Below the pieces are notes generated by a model that was given only the letters and a program-made list of their open reading frames with translations, searched no databases and had not been told where the DNA came from. Shown here in pieces: positions 55,408 to 63,426 of a DNA stretch of 64,000 nucleotides. The first letter of the stretch is position 1; every line of letters starts with the position of its first letter. The stretch spans positions 1 through 64,000 of the forward strand of contig NZ_AEWH01000045.1 of the NCBI RefSeq assembly GCF_000190475.1. Direction: 5' to 3'. Source of the DNA: Ornithinibacillus scapharcae TW25 (GTDB lineage: Bacteria > Bacillota > Bacilli > Bacillales > Amphibacillaceae). Position numbers and translations under genes: made by a program.

Positions 55408-56688
55408 ATGGGTATTGATTTAGGACAAGCCATTAAAATAAACCGGTTGAAGTCGAATATGACTCAATCAGAGCTTGCCAGCGGGATAATCTCAGTTTCA
55501 TACTTATCCAAAATAGAAAATGGAACTGCTGAGCCCCCGAAAGAAGTTATTGAGTTATTAGGAGAAAAGTTACAAATTAACCTGCTAGATTCAGAGGAAC
55601 TAATTACTGCTCAGACTATTATTCGTTGGTTCCACCTTCTTTTACAATCCAATGTTGATGAATCTATAAGGCTTTACAACAGGATTAAAAACAATTTATC
55701 CAGTGTTATCGACAAAAAGATGTTATCACTCATAGAGATTCATAAGCTTTACTACAATGTTCTAATAAGCGATATGGAAGAAGCAGAGAAACTTATTTTC
55801 TCCCTACAAAAAAGTTCAAAAAGATTCACTGAGACTGAAATGTACTATTATTTTAAATTTGTCGGGAACTATCATTATGAGAAGTTAGAATACAAAAGAG
55901 CATTGGATAACTATCAACAAGCTGAAAAATATACTAAGTCAGATTTATTCCATCAATCAGAGGAAATTCATCATTTATATTATCTAATTAGTTCGGCTGC
56001 CAGTAAGAGTAGACAACCACATTTATCTCTAATATATTCCATCAAAGCACTGGAATATTACCAAAGTAATTATGATTTGAAGAAGTGTGCGGAGTGTCAT
56101 ATTCTAATGGGTATTTCTTATCAAAGAGTAAAAGATTCACAAAATGCTAAGAAAAGCTACAATTACGCAATTAATATTGCAGACAAATTAGGAAATATCG
56201 AATTACTGAAACTTTGTTATCAAAATATTGGTTCTCTCTCTTCCGAGGCAAAAGAACATACGGATGCAATTATTTTCTATTTGAAAAGCTATGAACTTCG
56301 AAAGGAAGATATTATTCCTAGAAGGATTGTACCTGTTTCAAGTCTAATGAAGGAATACTACAAATTAGGCGACATCATCAATGCAAAGCTTTGGCTAGAA
56401 TTAGGATTAGACTTAATAAAGGCACTCCCTCCTACTAAGTCTGTTCACATCTATGAATTTAAAGTTTTCCAATACTTAATAAATGGAACTACTGGTACTA
56501 ATACTTCCTTTGATATTTTTATGCTGCATGAAGTTCTTCCATTTCTTGAAAGAAAGCAATTGTTCTATGAGAAAGCGTTCTATTTAAAACACCTTGCCCT
56601 ATATTATAGGGATAATAGAAAATACAAACTATCCAGTTACTATTTTGAGGAAGCCTATCAAACATTGGAAGCAATGTCTGATATTTGA
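55408..56688 (+). CDS. RNPP-type transcriptional regulator (HTH plus TPR), NprR/PlcR-like receptor
   Basis: 426 residues. An N-terminal XRE helix-turn-helix (about 8-65: IKINRLKSNMTQSELASGIISVSYLSKIENG) is followed by about nine TPR-like helical hairpins (about 70-420; for example YYFKFVGNYHYEKLEYKRALDNYQQAEKY and CHILMGISYQRVKDSQNAKKSYNYAINIADKLG). The size is that of NprR (423) rather than PlcR (285). Receptors of this class bind a re-imported peptide on the TPR face and then act on DNA or a partner protein. A gene for a small exported peptide follows after 16 bases with its own strong ribosome site. Ribosome site GAGGTGAGG-like before the ATG; promoter at 55341. Confidence 0.85.
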   Translation: MGIDLGQAIKINRLKSNMTQSELASGIISVSYLSKIENGTAEPPKEVIELLGEKLQINLLDSEELITAQTIIRWFHLLLQSNVDESIRLYNRIKNNLSSVIDKKMLSLIEIHKLYYNVLISDMEEAEKLIFSLQKSSKRFTETEMYYYFKFVGNYHYEKLEYKRALDNYQQAEKYTKSDLFHQSEEIHHLYYLISSAASKSRQPHLSLIYSIKALEYYQSNYDLKKCAECHILMGISYQRVKDSQNAKKSYNYAINIADKLGNIELLKLCYQNIGSLSSEAKEHTDAIIFYLKSYELRKEDIIPRRIVPVSSLMKEYYKLGDIINAKLWLELGLDLIKALPPTKSVHIYEFKVFQYLINGTTGTNTSFDIFMLHEVLPFLERKQLFYEKAFYLKHLALYYRDNRKYKLSSYYFEEAYQTLEAMSDI

Positions 56689-56704
56689 AAGGAGGTGAAG
56701 TATA

Positions 56705-56842
56705 ATGAAAAAAGCATTATTAGCCTTCTTTCTAATAACTTTTTTATTCCTTACGGGGGGTCTAATATCTACTGCAAGTATGACTCTTAACCAATATGAT
56801 GTTTTAGTATTAAATGATGAAGAGCCAGATCCTTGGAGCTAA
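56705..56842 (+). CDS. Putative exported signalling-peptide precursor paired with the RNPP receptor
   Basis: 45 residues. MKKALLAFFLITFLFLTGGL is a signal peptide (two lysines, long hydrophobic core, probable cleavage after ISTA), followed by a short linker (SMTLNQYDVLVLN) and an acidic C-terminus DEEPDPWS. GAAAGGAGGTGAAG precedes the ATG, and the gene starts 16 bases after the receptor stop. This is the layout of NprX, PapR and Phr/Rap-type pairs: export by Sec, trimming to a C-terminal 5-8-mer, import by Opp, receptor binding. The mature form could be EEPDPWS or near. The tail does not resemble known NprX (SKPDIVG) or PapR sequences. No direct evidence of function. Confidence 0.72.
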   Translation: MKKALLAFFLITFLFLTGGLISTASMTLNQYDVLVLNDEEPDPWS

Positions 56843-57213
56843 AGCAGTGTATAAGTTTTTCTTTCCTTGTCACCCCTACTAAGCAGGTTGTGTTAATGTT
56901 ACACGGGTAGATAATCCACGTTTCACCTTCGTTTTTTTCTTCACGACATACTCTACTTTATAGAATGACAAGGAAAATACCCATAAATGAGACAATCTTC
57001 CTCACCTCTTCCCTTTGAAGAAAATTAATACCCCGAACTTTTCCGTTCTATTATTAATTACTGCCTCATTTTAGGTATTTTATTTACCTCCTCTATAAAA
57101 AACAAAGGCATATCCATCAAGATTAGGATATCGCCTTCGTTATTTTCGAAGCAGAAGCAGTTTAAAACAACTACTTTCTGCATCAATTAGAAGAGTAGCA
57201 GAGTAGTTCCCCG
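56843..57213. other. Non-coding stretch between peptide gene and ABC-F gene
   Basis: No credible ORF. TTCCTTGTCA (56863-56872) and TGACAAGGAA (56965-56974) form a perfect 10-bp inverted pair around about 92 bases, with a T7 run inside (56933-56939). This may be the structured 3' end of the receptor-peptide message. On the minus strand, AAGGCGATATCC/GGATATGCCTT with T6 (57097-57138) and the hairpin at 57189-57223 are terminators for the ABC-F gene. Confidence 0.5.
57097..57138 (-). terminator. Terminator downstream of the ABC-F gene
   Basis: Stem AAGGCGATATCC with GGATATGCCTT on the minus strand, followed by T6. A second hairpin, AGAAGAGTAGC/GCTACTCTTCT (57189-57223), overlaps the ABC-F stop and has a weaker tail. 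Confidence 0.75.
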
Positions 57214-58787
57214 CTACTCTTCTTTCCTCTTATATTCTCTCTTCTGAATAAGCAATTCCTGAAACTCCCTTTCCAACTCCGGTGTCGGTGCTATACTTAA
57301 TCGACTGAGTACATCTGATAGTTTTGTTTCAATGACCATTAGTTGCTGTTCCGTTTCATCAAGACTCTTGGGCTTAAAGTTCATAAAAGATTGATAATCC
57401 CCGTCGAACATTCTCATTCCCTTATCTTCAAGTGCAACAATTTTATTGGCTACCTTTTCAATAAATTTCCTATCGTGTGAAACAAATACAACAGTCCCCT
57501 TATATTCTTTTAATAGTGATTCTAATGCTTCCATTGCAGTAATATCTAAGTAATTCGTTGGCTCATCTAAAATCATCGTATTAATCTCGCTTAAGAAAAT
57601 TTTTGCGAAGGCTACCTTTACTCTTTCCCCACCACTTAACACATGTACCTTTTTATGCACATCGTCACGAAAGAAGTGTAACCTTCCTAAAACCGTTCGC
57701 ACTAATGACGGATCCTGCTGAGAAGATGCCATAACATTTTCTAAGATTGACTTATCCACATCTAATATATCAAGGTTTTGACTAAAATACCCTATTTTAG
57801 CAGATGGAGAAATTTCTATTCCTTCTTCATTAGAAAGTATCTTTTTGATAAACGTCGTTTTCCCTACTCCGTTGTTTCCGATTATTGCAACTTTGTCCCC
57901 TGAAAAAATTGGAAAAGATGTTTTTTCCCATAATAATCGTTCTCCAATTCTTCCTTCTAAATTTTCCACCCTTATAACTACCTTGTTTCCTAACATAGTG
58001 GAATTGATTACGTCCATATTTAGAGGCGGCTCTTCTTTTACCTTTTCTACTTTTTCTAATCTTTCTATTCTTGATTTAATCGCATTTGCTGCTGTTTCTA
58101 GTTTTTTTGTTTTTTGGCGAAGTATGGTTTACCACCAATAAGATTGGCATCAGAATCACTCGTATTCTTCGGATTTTTTGTGGCTCTAGCTGCTTTTCTT
58201 TTTTTCATTTCCAATGCTTTCTCTAATTGCCGCTTTTCGTATACATACTGTTTGTACTCTTCTTGTTGCCTCTCTTCTTCCATTTCTTTTTGTTCTTTAT
58301 ATGCTGAATAATTCCCATTATAAATGGAAATACCGCCATCTTTTATCTCCCATATCTTATTGCAAAGAATGTCAAGGAATGCGCGATCATGCGAAACAAT
58401 TACAACTGCACCTGTCCACCGCTTCAGATGTTGCTCTAGTTTTTCAATATGCTCTTTATCTAAATTTGTTGTCGGTTCATCAGCGAATAATATATCTGGT
58501 TTTGCTGCAAGGACATCGTTTATAAATTGCTGGGTAACTTCCCCACCACTCTTAGTATTATTCGTTAGTTTTAGTTGTGGAAGTAGGGATAAACTAGAGA
58601 CAGAATGAACCGTTCCATGGAAGTCCATCTCCTTACCAGTCAGAATATGAACTAACGATGTTTTCCCACTTCCATTCTTTCCAACTATCCCAATAAAGTC
58701 TCCTTTTTGGATTTTTAGGTTTTCTACATGTAGTATTTCTTTTCCGTCTACTTCATACCGTAAATCTTGGGCCTCTAATAATAGCAT
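57214..58787 (-). pseudogene. ABC-F ribosome-protection protein (Vga/VmlR type), frameshifted in an A7 run
   Basis: Two ATP-binding domains without membrane helices. Domain 1: Walker A GKNGSGKTS, signature TKSGGEVTQ, Walker B ILFADEPTTNLD. A linker of about 70 residues rich in Lys/Glu follows. Domain 2: Walker A GNNGVGKTT, signature VLSGGERVKV, Walker B MILDEPTNYLD. Such proteins eject lincosamide, pleuromutilin and streptogramin A antibiotics from the ribosome. The first frame stops at 58098 within the linker; one more A in the A7 run at about 58106-58112 gives KKQKKLETAANAIKSRIERL and continues into domain 2, making about 525 residues. ATG 58787 after GGGGTG. Controlled by a leader attenuator. 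Confidence 0.82.
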
Positions 58788-58816
58788 ACTAACACCCCAT
58801 TTTTCGTAAAATAAAA

Positions 58817-58843
58817 AGCCCCTATTCACGAAGAATAGGAGCT
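58817..58843 (-). terminator. Leader terminator (attenuator) of the ABC-F gene
   Basis: AGCTCCTATTC/GAATAGGGGCT around TTCGT, followed on the minus strand by T5, 29 bases before the ABC-F start. It must be bypassed for expression. Bases 58825-58840 in this hairpin are exactly complementary to 58915-58930 upstream. Confidence 0.85.
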
Positions 58844-58888
58844 TAAAATCCACACTAAATAATAAAACATTATGAAATAAAGTGTTCA

Positions 58889-58981
58889 TTAATGTTTACA
58901 TGAGCAGAATTTAATCCTATTCTTCGTGAACGAATAAAAACGCATACTAAATAAAAGGGTAATACCCTTCAAAACATGCAT
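58889..58981 (-). CDS. Putative leader peptide (uORF) of the ABC-F gene
   Basis: A 30-codon frame from ATG 58981, or 18 codons from the inner ATG 58945 (MRFYSFTKNRIKFCSCKH). It spans the anti-terminator segment 58915-58930, so a ribosome stalled here could change which hairpin forms. No good ribosome site is visible for either start, so translation is uncertain. Confidence 0.4.
   Translation of the reverse strand: MHVLKGITLLFSMRFYSFTKNRIKFCSCKH
58915..58930 (-). promoter_or_regulatory. Anti-terminator segment in the ABC-F leader
   Basis: These 16 bases (TTCACGAAGAATAGGA on the minus strand) are perfectly complementary to the left arm and loop of the leader terminator. Pairing of the two prevents the terminator. 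Confidence 0.75.
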
Positions 58982-59059
58982 TATTCAAATCACGATTTTA
59001 AAAATAGGATTATATTAACATCTGCCCAAGTAACACCCTTTCCGAATTTTATTATGTTT

Positions 59060-59089
59060 ACTATATACTAAGACACGATTCTGTGTCAA
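59060..59089 (-). promoter_or_regulatory. Sigma-A promoter of the ABC-F leader
   Basis: On the minus strand TTGACA (59084-59089) is followed after 18 bases by TATAGT, or after 16 by TATATA. Transcription would start near 59053, giving a leader of about 265 bases. Confidence 0.75.
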
Positions 59090-59134
59090 TTGTAAAAATC
59101 ATGTTTGCATATGTTTTATCAGTTTGATTGCAAT

Positions 59135-59172
59135 TAAAAAAGGACTCCATTTCATATTCGAATTGGAGTCCT
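59135..59172 (-). terminator. Terminator of the chemoreceptor gene
   Basis: AGGACTCCA pairs with TGGAGTCCT around TTCATATTCGAAT-type loop, with T6 following on the minus strand. Confidence 0.88.
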
Positions 59173-59247
59173 CATTCGGTTATTTATTATTTGTAACATT
59201 TGAACAAACTCGTTAACACCTGCATGGGCTTTTTTTATCTTCCCATT

Positions 59248-61002
59248 CTAAATCTTAAATTGTCCAACAAGCGAATGAAGTTGATCTGCTAATTTGGCTA
59301 AGTCCTCTGAGCTTCTAGTCATTTCTTCCATAGAACTACTTGTTGCCTGAGTGGAAGCAGATGTTTGTTCAATGCCCGCTGCTGACTCTTCTGAAATTGC
59401 AGCAATTTCCTCCACGGAAGACCCCATCAGCTGGGTAGTGTCTGCAATATCCATAAGATTCTGTTTTACAACGCGGATACTATTAACCATATCTGTTATA
59501 GCCTTGTTGATTTCGTTAAACGTTGCACTAGTATGGGTTATTTGTGTGGTACCTTGTTGTACCTCTTGGTATCCAGACTCCAGCGCTACTGTTACCTCAC
59601 TAGTCTCTTTTTGTATTTTCTTCACAATATCTGTTATATCTGACACAGAGGTTGCTACTTGTTCCGATAATCTTCTCACCTCATCAGCTACAACTGCAAA
59701 GCCTTTCCCATGCTCCCCTGCTCGAGCCGCTTCGATTGCAGCATTCAAAGCTAATAAATTAGTTTGATCTGCTATATCATATATAACGCCAACTAATTGA
59801 CCAATTTCTTTTGAATTCTCATCTAGTCCACGCACTTTTGAAACGGCCTCTTTTACAATTTCGTCGATACGGCCCATTTGGGTTCCCGATTTTTGCATGA
59901 GGTTACTTCCCTGACCAGCTAATTCAAGAACTGATATAGAAGAGTGTTGAATCCTATCTCCATTTACATTTGCCTCTTGAACTTTTGTAGAAAAGTTTTG
60001 CATAGTATGTGCAAGGTTACTAGCACTATCTGCCTGTTTTTCGGAACCGGCAGCTAGTTCTTGCATAGTGGATACAACTTGCTCTGCTCCTGTACTTACT
60101 TCATTAGCTGCGTGCATAAGTTCTTCACTTTGAGCAGTAACTGTATTGGAAACCGTTGATACTTGATGAATAATATCTTTCAAATATAGATTCATTCGAT
60201 TAATGGAATTCGCCAATTGACCGATTTCATCATTTCCAACATAGTCGATATCTGTTACAGTTAAATCTCCTTCAGCAATACGGTTACTTACTTGAACTAA
60301 CTTTTTCAAATTTCGTGAAATGATTCTACTAATAAATATAGCTAGAATGATACCACTTACTATCGTAATCGATAAAAATATAATTTGTGTCACAATGGTT
60401 TGTCTTTGGCTCTCAATTGCCTGATCCATTGCGCTTTTACGGTCAGCGTCAACTGTAGCGACTAATTGGTCTAGTAAATCTATTGTCTGTTCACGGATCT
60501 CACTTGTTTGTTCCAAATATGATTCTGCAGATCTTGTATTTTCACTTTTTAGTGCGTTAACGAGATAGTTCGTAAATATTCGATATAGCTCTTGGTTGTT
60601 TGACGTTATTTGTTGAAATAATTCTTCTTGTTCCTTGGTATTTATAATGAGTCGAACATCGCTAGCAAGCTTATTGTACTCTACCTGGTTTTCTTTAAAT
60701 ACTTCTATTAAATCCGGATCCTGCTCTTGGTAATACGAAACGATGTATACACTCATATTACGAGTTAATGAGCCCATTTCTGCAATGTTCATCGCAACAT
60801 CACTTTTCGAATCTAATTCTTTTATCTCCTTACCAATTCCCATAATAGAATTTGATACAAAGACTGATGATCCAATGAATAATATGATGACGATTGCTAA
60901 TGTAATGCCATACTTCCATCCGATTCTAATGTCACGGAACTTATATTTTTTCCCCTTGATTTGTTTTTGTTTTTGTTTTTCCTTTTCCTTTTTCAGTTTC
61001 AT
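59248..61002 (-). CDS. Methyl-accepting chemotaxis protein
   Basis: 584-residue chemoreceptor. A lysine/glutamine-rich start (about 1-22) precedes helix 1 (about 32-52), a four-helix-bundle type sensor domain of about 145 residues (TarH/4HB-like), helix 2 (about 200-222), HAMP (about 223-275), and the cytosolic signalling domain. The hairpin tip [47 protein letters not shown] is intact, with methylation helices on both sides. Ligand unknown. It stands alone, away from other chemotaxis genes. GGGGG precedes the ATG. Confidence 0.92.
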   Translation of the reverse strand: MKLKKEKEKQKQKQIKGKKYKFRDIRIGWKYGITLAIVIILFIGSSVFVSNSIMGIGKEIKELDSKSDVAMNIAEMGSLTRNMSVYIVSYYQEQDPDLIEVFKENQVEYNKLASDVRLIINTKEQEELFQQITSNNQELYRIFTNYLVNALKSENTRSAESYLEQTSEIREQTIDLLDQLVATVDADRKSAMDQAIESQRQTIVTQIIFLSITIVSGIILAIFISRIISRNLKKLVQVSNRIAEGDLTVTDIDYVGNDEIGQLANSINRMNLYLKDIIHQVSTVSNTVTAQSEELMHAANEVSTGAEQVVSTMQELAAGSEKQADSASNLAHTMQNFSTKVQEANVNGDRIQHSSISVLELAGQGSNLMQKSGTQMGRIDEIVKEAVSKVRGLDENSKEIGQLVGVIYDIADQTNLLALNAAIEAARAGEHGKGFAVVADEVRRLSEQVATSVSDITDIVKKIQKETSEVTVALESGYQEVQQGTTQITHTSATFNEINKAITDMVNSIRVVKQNLMDIADTTQLMGSSVEEIAAISEESAAGIEQTSASTQATSSSMEEMTRSSEDLAKLADQLHSLVGQFKI

Positions 61003-61173
61003 TTTCTGACCCCCAAAGTATGTAAATACTACCTGAAAATAAAGTGAAACAACATATGTAGTAAAACGTGAGATAAAACACTAATAAAAACAGTCTCTCT
61101 TTTCTGTAATCTCTAAATTAATAATAATCCAAGAATCGTCAAATTTCAACAAAACTCGGTCGGTGTATGAATA

Positions 61174-61202
61174 TTGACTGATGCCCTTTGGACTAGTATG
61201 AT
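61174..61202 (+). promoter_or_regulatory. Sigma-A promoter of the amidohydrolase gene
   Basis: TTGACT, 17-base spacer, TATGAT, 74 bases before the start codon. Confidence 0.7.
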
Positions 61203-61276
61203 AATTCTAATTTCATTATATATTTAAAAGGAACTGTTTTAATGGAATGTATCCTAATTATCCAAGGAGTAATATC

Positions 61277-62872
61277 ATGCGAAAAATATATACAAATGGG
61301 AACTTCTATACATTTAATCCTACTACACCCTTCGTTCAAGCAGTTGTAACTGAAAATGGTAGATTTATTGATTTCGGTTCAGAGCGTGACATGCTCTTGC
61401 ACTGGAATAATTCAAATTCACAAGTTATCAATCTCGGTGGTAGAACCGTGACACCTGGCTTAGTAGATAGTCATCTTCATCTATCTCTAATAGCCGAGCA
61501 ATTTCTTAACCTTGATTTGACTGGAATAACTTCTAAACTTGATTTGTTACAACGGATTCAAGCTAAAGCACGTGAATTAGAACCAGATGAGTGGTTACTT
61601 GGTAGTGGGTGGGATGAAAATCTCTTTACGGATGGCCATATTCCTACGATAGAGGAGCTTGATCATGTTGCCCCTCACAATCCAATATTTTTAACTAGAG
61701 TATGTACTCATGCAGCTCTGGCAAATAGCAAGGCGTTCGAAAGAAGTCGTTACCATTCTTCCATGGCGATACCGGAAGGCGGATCTATTGTACTAGATGA
61801 AACAACAAAGAAGCCGACTGGCTTAATACTGGAGTCGGCATCTACTATTTTCACCCAACATGTCCCTGAAAAGTCATATGATGAAATCAGGAAGTCCATG
61901 CGAAAAGCTATTCAACATGCTTTACAAAAGGGATTAACTAGTGTGCATACGAATGACCCATTATTTCTTGGTGGACTAGACCAAACGTACAAAATTTATG
62001 ACTCTCTATTAAATGATGAAAAACTCGGTCTTCGTGCTAATCTATTAATTAATCATGACTTCTTAGATGATTTACATGAATCAGGAATGTATACTGGATT
62101 CGGGAATGAGACACTTCAAATTGGCGCTGTAAAGATTTTTGCTGATGGTGCTTTCGGTAGAAGAACAGCACTATTATCTGAGGCATATCATGATGATCCT
62201 AGTAACTACGGAGAAGCTATGTTTGATCAAGAAGCACTTACCGATATTGTCAGAAGAGCAAGAGATTTATCTATGCCAATTGCGGTACATACCATTGGTG
62301 ATAAAGCATTGGAAAATGTTCTGGATGTTCTAGATTTGTTTCCAGCCGTCCACTATCGTGACAGATTAATACATGTCCAAGTACTTCGTAAAGAATTAAT
62401 CAGTCGTTTAGCAAAACCTACTCGTATAGCAGACATTCAGCCTAAATTTGTTCCGAGTGATTTTCCTTGGGTAGAAGAACGGCTTGGCAAAAAGCGAACT
62501 AAAGCATCTTATGCTTGGAAGACACTACTAGATAATGGGGTTATTTGCGCTGGGGGTTCTGATTCACCAGTCGAACCCGTTGACCCACTGCTCGGTATTC
62601 ATGCAGCTGTTACAAGAAAAACTCCTGGAGAGTCACACGATGGGTATAATCCAAGCGAAAAACTCTCTATGTTAGATGCTTTTCGACTGTTTAGTGAATT
62701 TACTGCTTATGCAACCAATGAAGAAACCGTCAAAGGAACCATCTCAAGAGGGAAGTTAGCAGACATGACCGTTCTTTCCCATAACCCATTTACAATGGAC
62801 AATCCTGATGAATTATTAAAAACAAAAGTAGAAATGACAATTATTGATGGGGAAATCAAGTATCAAATATAA
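61277..62872 (+). CDS. YtcJ-like metal-dependent amidohydrolase
   Basis: 531 residues of the amidohydrolase superfamily, YtcJ group. The metal-binding DSHLHLS (HxH), KIFADGAFGRRTALLSEAY, IAVHTIGDKALENVLD, and CAGGSDSPVEPVDPLLGIHAAVTR are clear. Members are usually annotated as hydrolases of exocyclic C-N bonds with undefined substrate. Start at ATG 61277 after CCAAGGAG; a longer frame from 61247 precedes that site. Isolated gene with promoter and terminator. Confidence 0.88.
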   Translation: MRKIYTNGNFYTFNPTTPFVQAVVTENGRFIDFGSERDMLLHWNNSNSQVINLGGRTVTPGLVDSHLHLSLIAEQFLNLDLTGITSKLDLLQRIQAKARELEPDEWLLGSGWDENLFTDGHIPTIEELDHVAPHNPIFLTRVCTHAALANSKAFERSRYHSSMAIPEGGSIVLDETTKKPTGLILESASTIFTQHVPEKSYDEIRKSMRKAIQHALQKGLTSVHTNDPLFLGGLDQTYKIYDSLLNDEKLGLRANLLINHDFLDDLHESGMYTGFGNETLQIGAVKIFADGAFGRRTALLSEAYHDDPSNYGEAMFDQEALTDIVRRARDLSMPIAVHTIGDKALENVLDVLDLFPAVHYRDRLIHVQVLRKELISRLAKPTRIADIQPKFVPSDFPWVEERLGKKRTKASYAWKTLLDNGVICAGGSDSPVEPVDPLLGIHAAVTRKTPGESHDGYNPSEKLSMLDAFRLFSEFTAYATNEETVKGTISRGKLADMTVLSHNPFTMDNPDELLKTKVEMTIIDGEIKYQI

Positions 62873-62905
62873 CGCAACCTTCTTTCTTTTACTTTAAAGA
62901 ATAGG

Positions 62906-62936
62906 AATGCCAGTCGAATCTCCGACTGGCATTTTT
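62906..62936. terminator. Terminator after the amidohydrolase gene
   Basis: AATGCCAGTCG pairs with CGACTGGCATT around AATCTC, followed by T4; it also closes the converging gene at 62947. Confidence 0.88.
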
Positions 62937-62946
62937 GGCGTTCGGG

Positions 62947-63303
62947 TTATTTCCACCTTAGTGCTATTGTTAGTTTGCAACAGTCTGTCTCTTTTACCTT
63001 AGAATTAAATTCCATCCGTAAACCATCCGGATTAAAATGAACATCAACCTCCGATGTTATGCCAATTGATTTTATTAAGTTCTTTACCTCAACCATGTTC
63101 GATTCCTGTGCAGCCGCCATGACTTTTTTATCAAATTCCTTTGAATCTGCAAAACGGTTTAATACAATACTTGCCTCTTTCATTAATTTTCTCGTTTCAT
63201 TAGCTGAATCATATAGAAATCCTGGATCTACTTCCGGAAATTGACGATATACATTCGTTTGATAAGGATAAGGCAGATAGTAGTAGACTGGATAATAATA
63301 CAT
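62947..63303 (-). CDS. Hypothetical protein with a Tyr/Pro-rich N-terminus
   Basis: 118 residues beginning MYYYPVYYYLPYPYQTNVY, then a helical part (NETRKLMKEASIVLNRFADSKEFDKKVMAAAQESN) and a short beta part (IGITSEVDVHFNPDGLRMEF) ending in CCKLTIALRW. No family named with certainty. In B. subtilis the small genes yqjX and yqzH lie beside the SOS polymerase gene yqjW, and this gene is divergent from a Y-family polymerase. GAGGAGGAAACAGG precedes ATG 63303; the longer frame from 63453 would run through the SOS promoter and is rejected. Confidence 0.72.
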   Translation of the reverse strand: MYYYPVYYYLPYPYQTNVYRQFPEVDPGFLYDSANETRKLMKEASIVLNRFADSKEFDKKVMAAAQESNMVEVKNLIKSIGITSEVDVHFNPDGLRMEFNSKVKETDCCKLTIALRWK

Positions 63304-63364
63304 CCTGTTTCCTCCTCTAGTTTTTTCTAATACAACATCATATGCTATGCGGGATAAATTTCCA

Positions 63365-63408
63365 TTGATAATTCCATTAAAAATACCTATAATAGGAACA
63401 AACGTTCT
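63365..63408 (+). promoter_or_regulatory. Sigma-A promoter overlapped by a LexA (DinR) box
   Basis: TTGATA (63365-63370), 17-base spacer, TATAAT (63388-63393), and directly after it GGAACAAACGTTCT (63395-63408). The GAAC-N4-GTTC core matches the Bacillus LexA/DinR operator. LexA bound here would block the start of the polymerase gene until DNA damage. Confidence 0.85.
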
Positions 63409-63426
63409 TGTTGGTGGTGAAACATA

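Noticed and set aside
55261-56842. PlcR-box (TATGnAWWWWTnCATA) near the RNPP receptor
   Set aside because: No match was found in the intergenic regions around the receptor or peptide gene.
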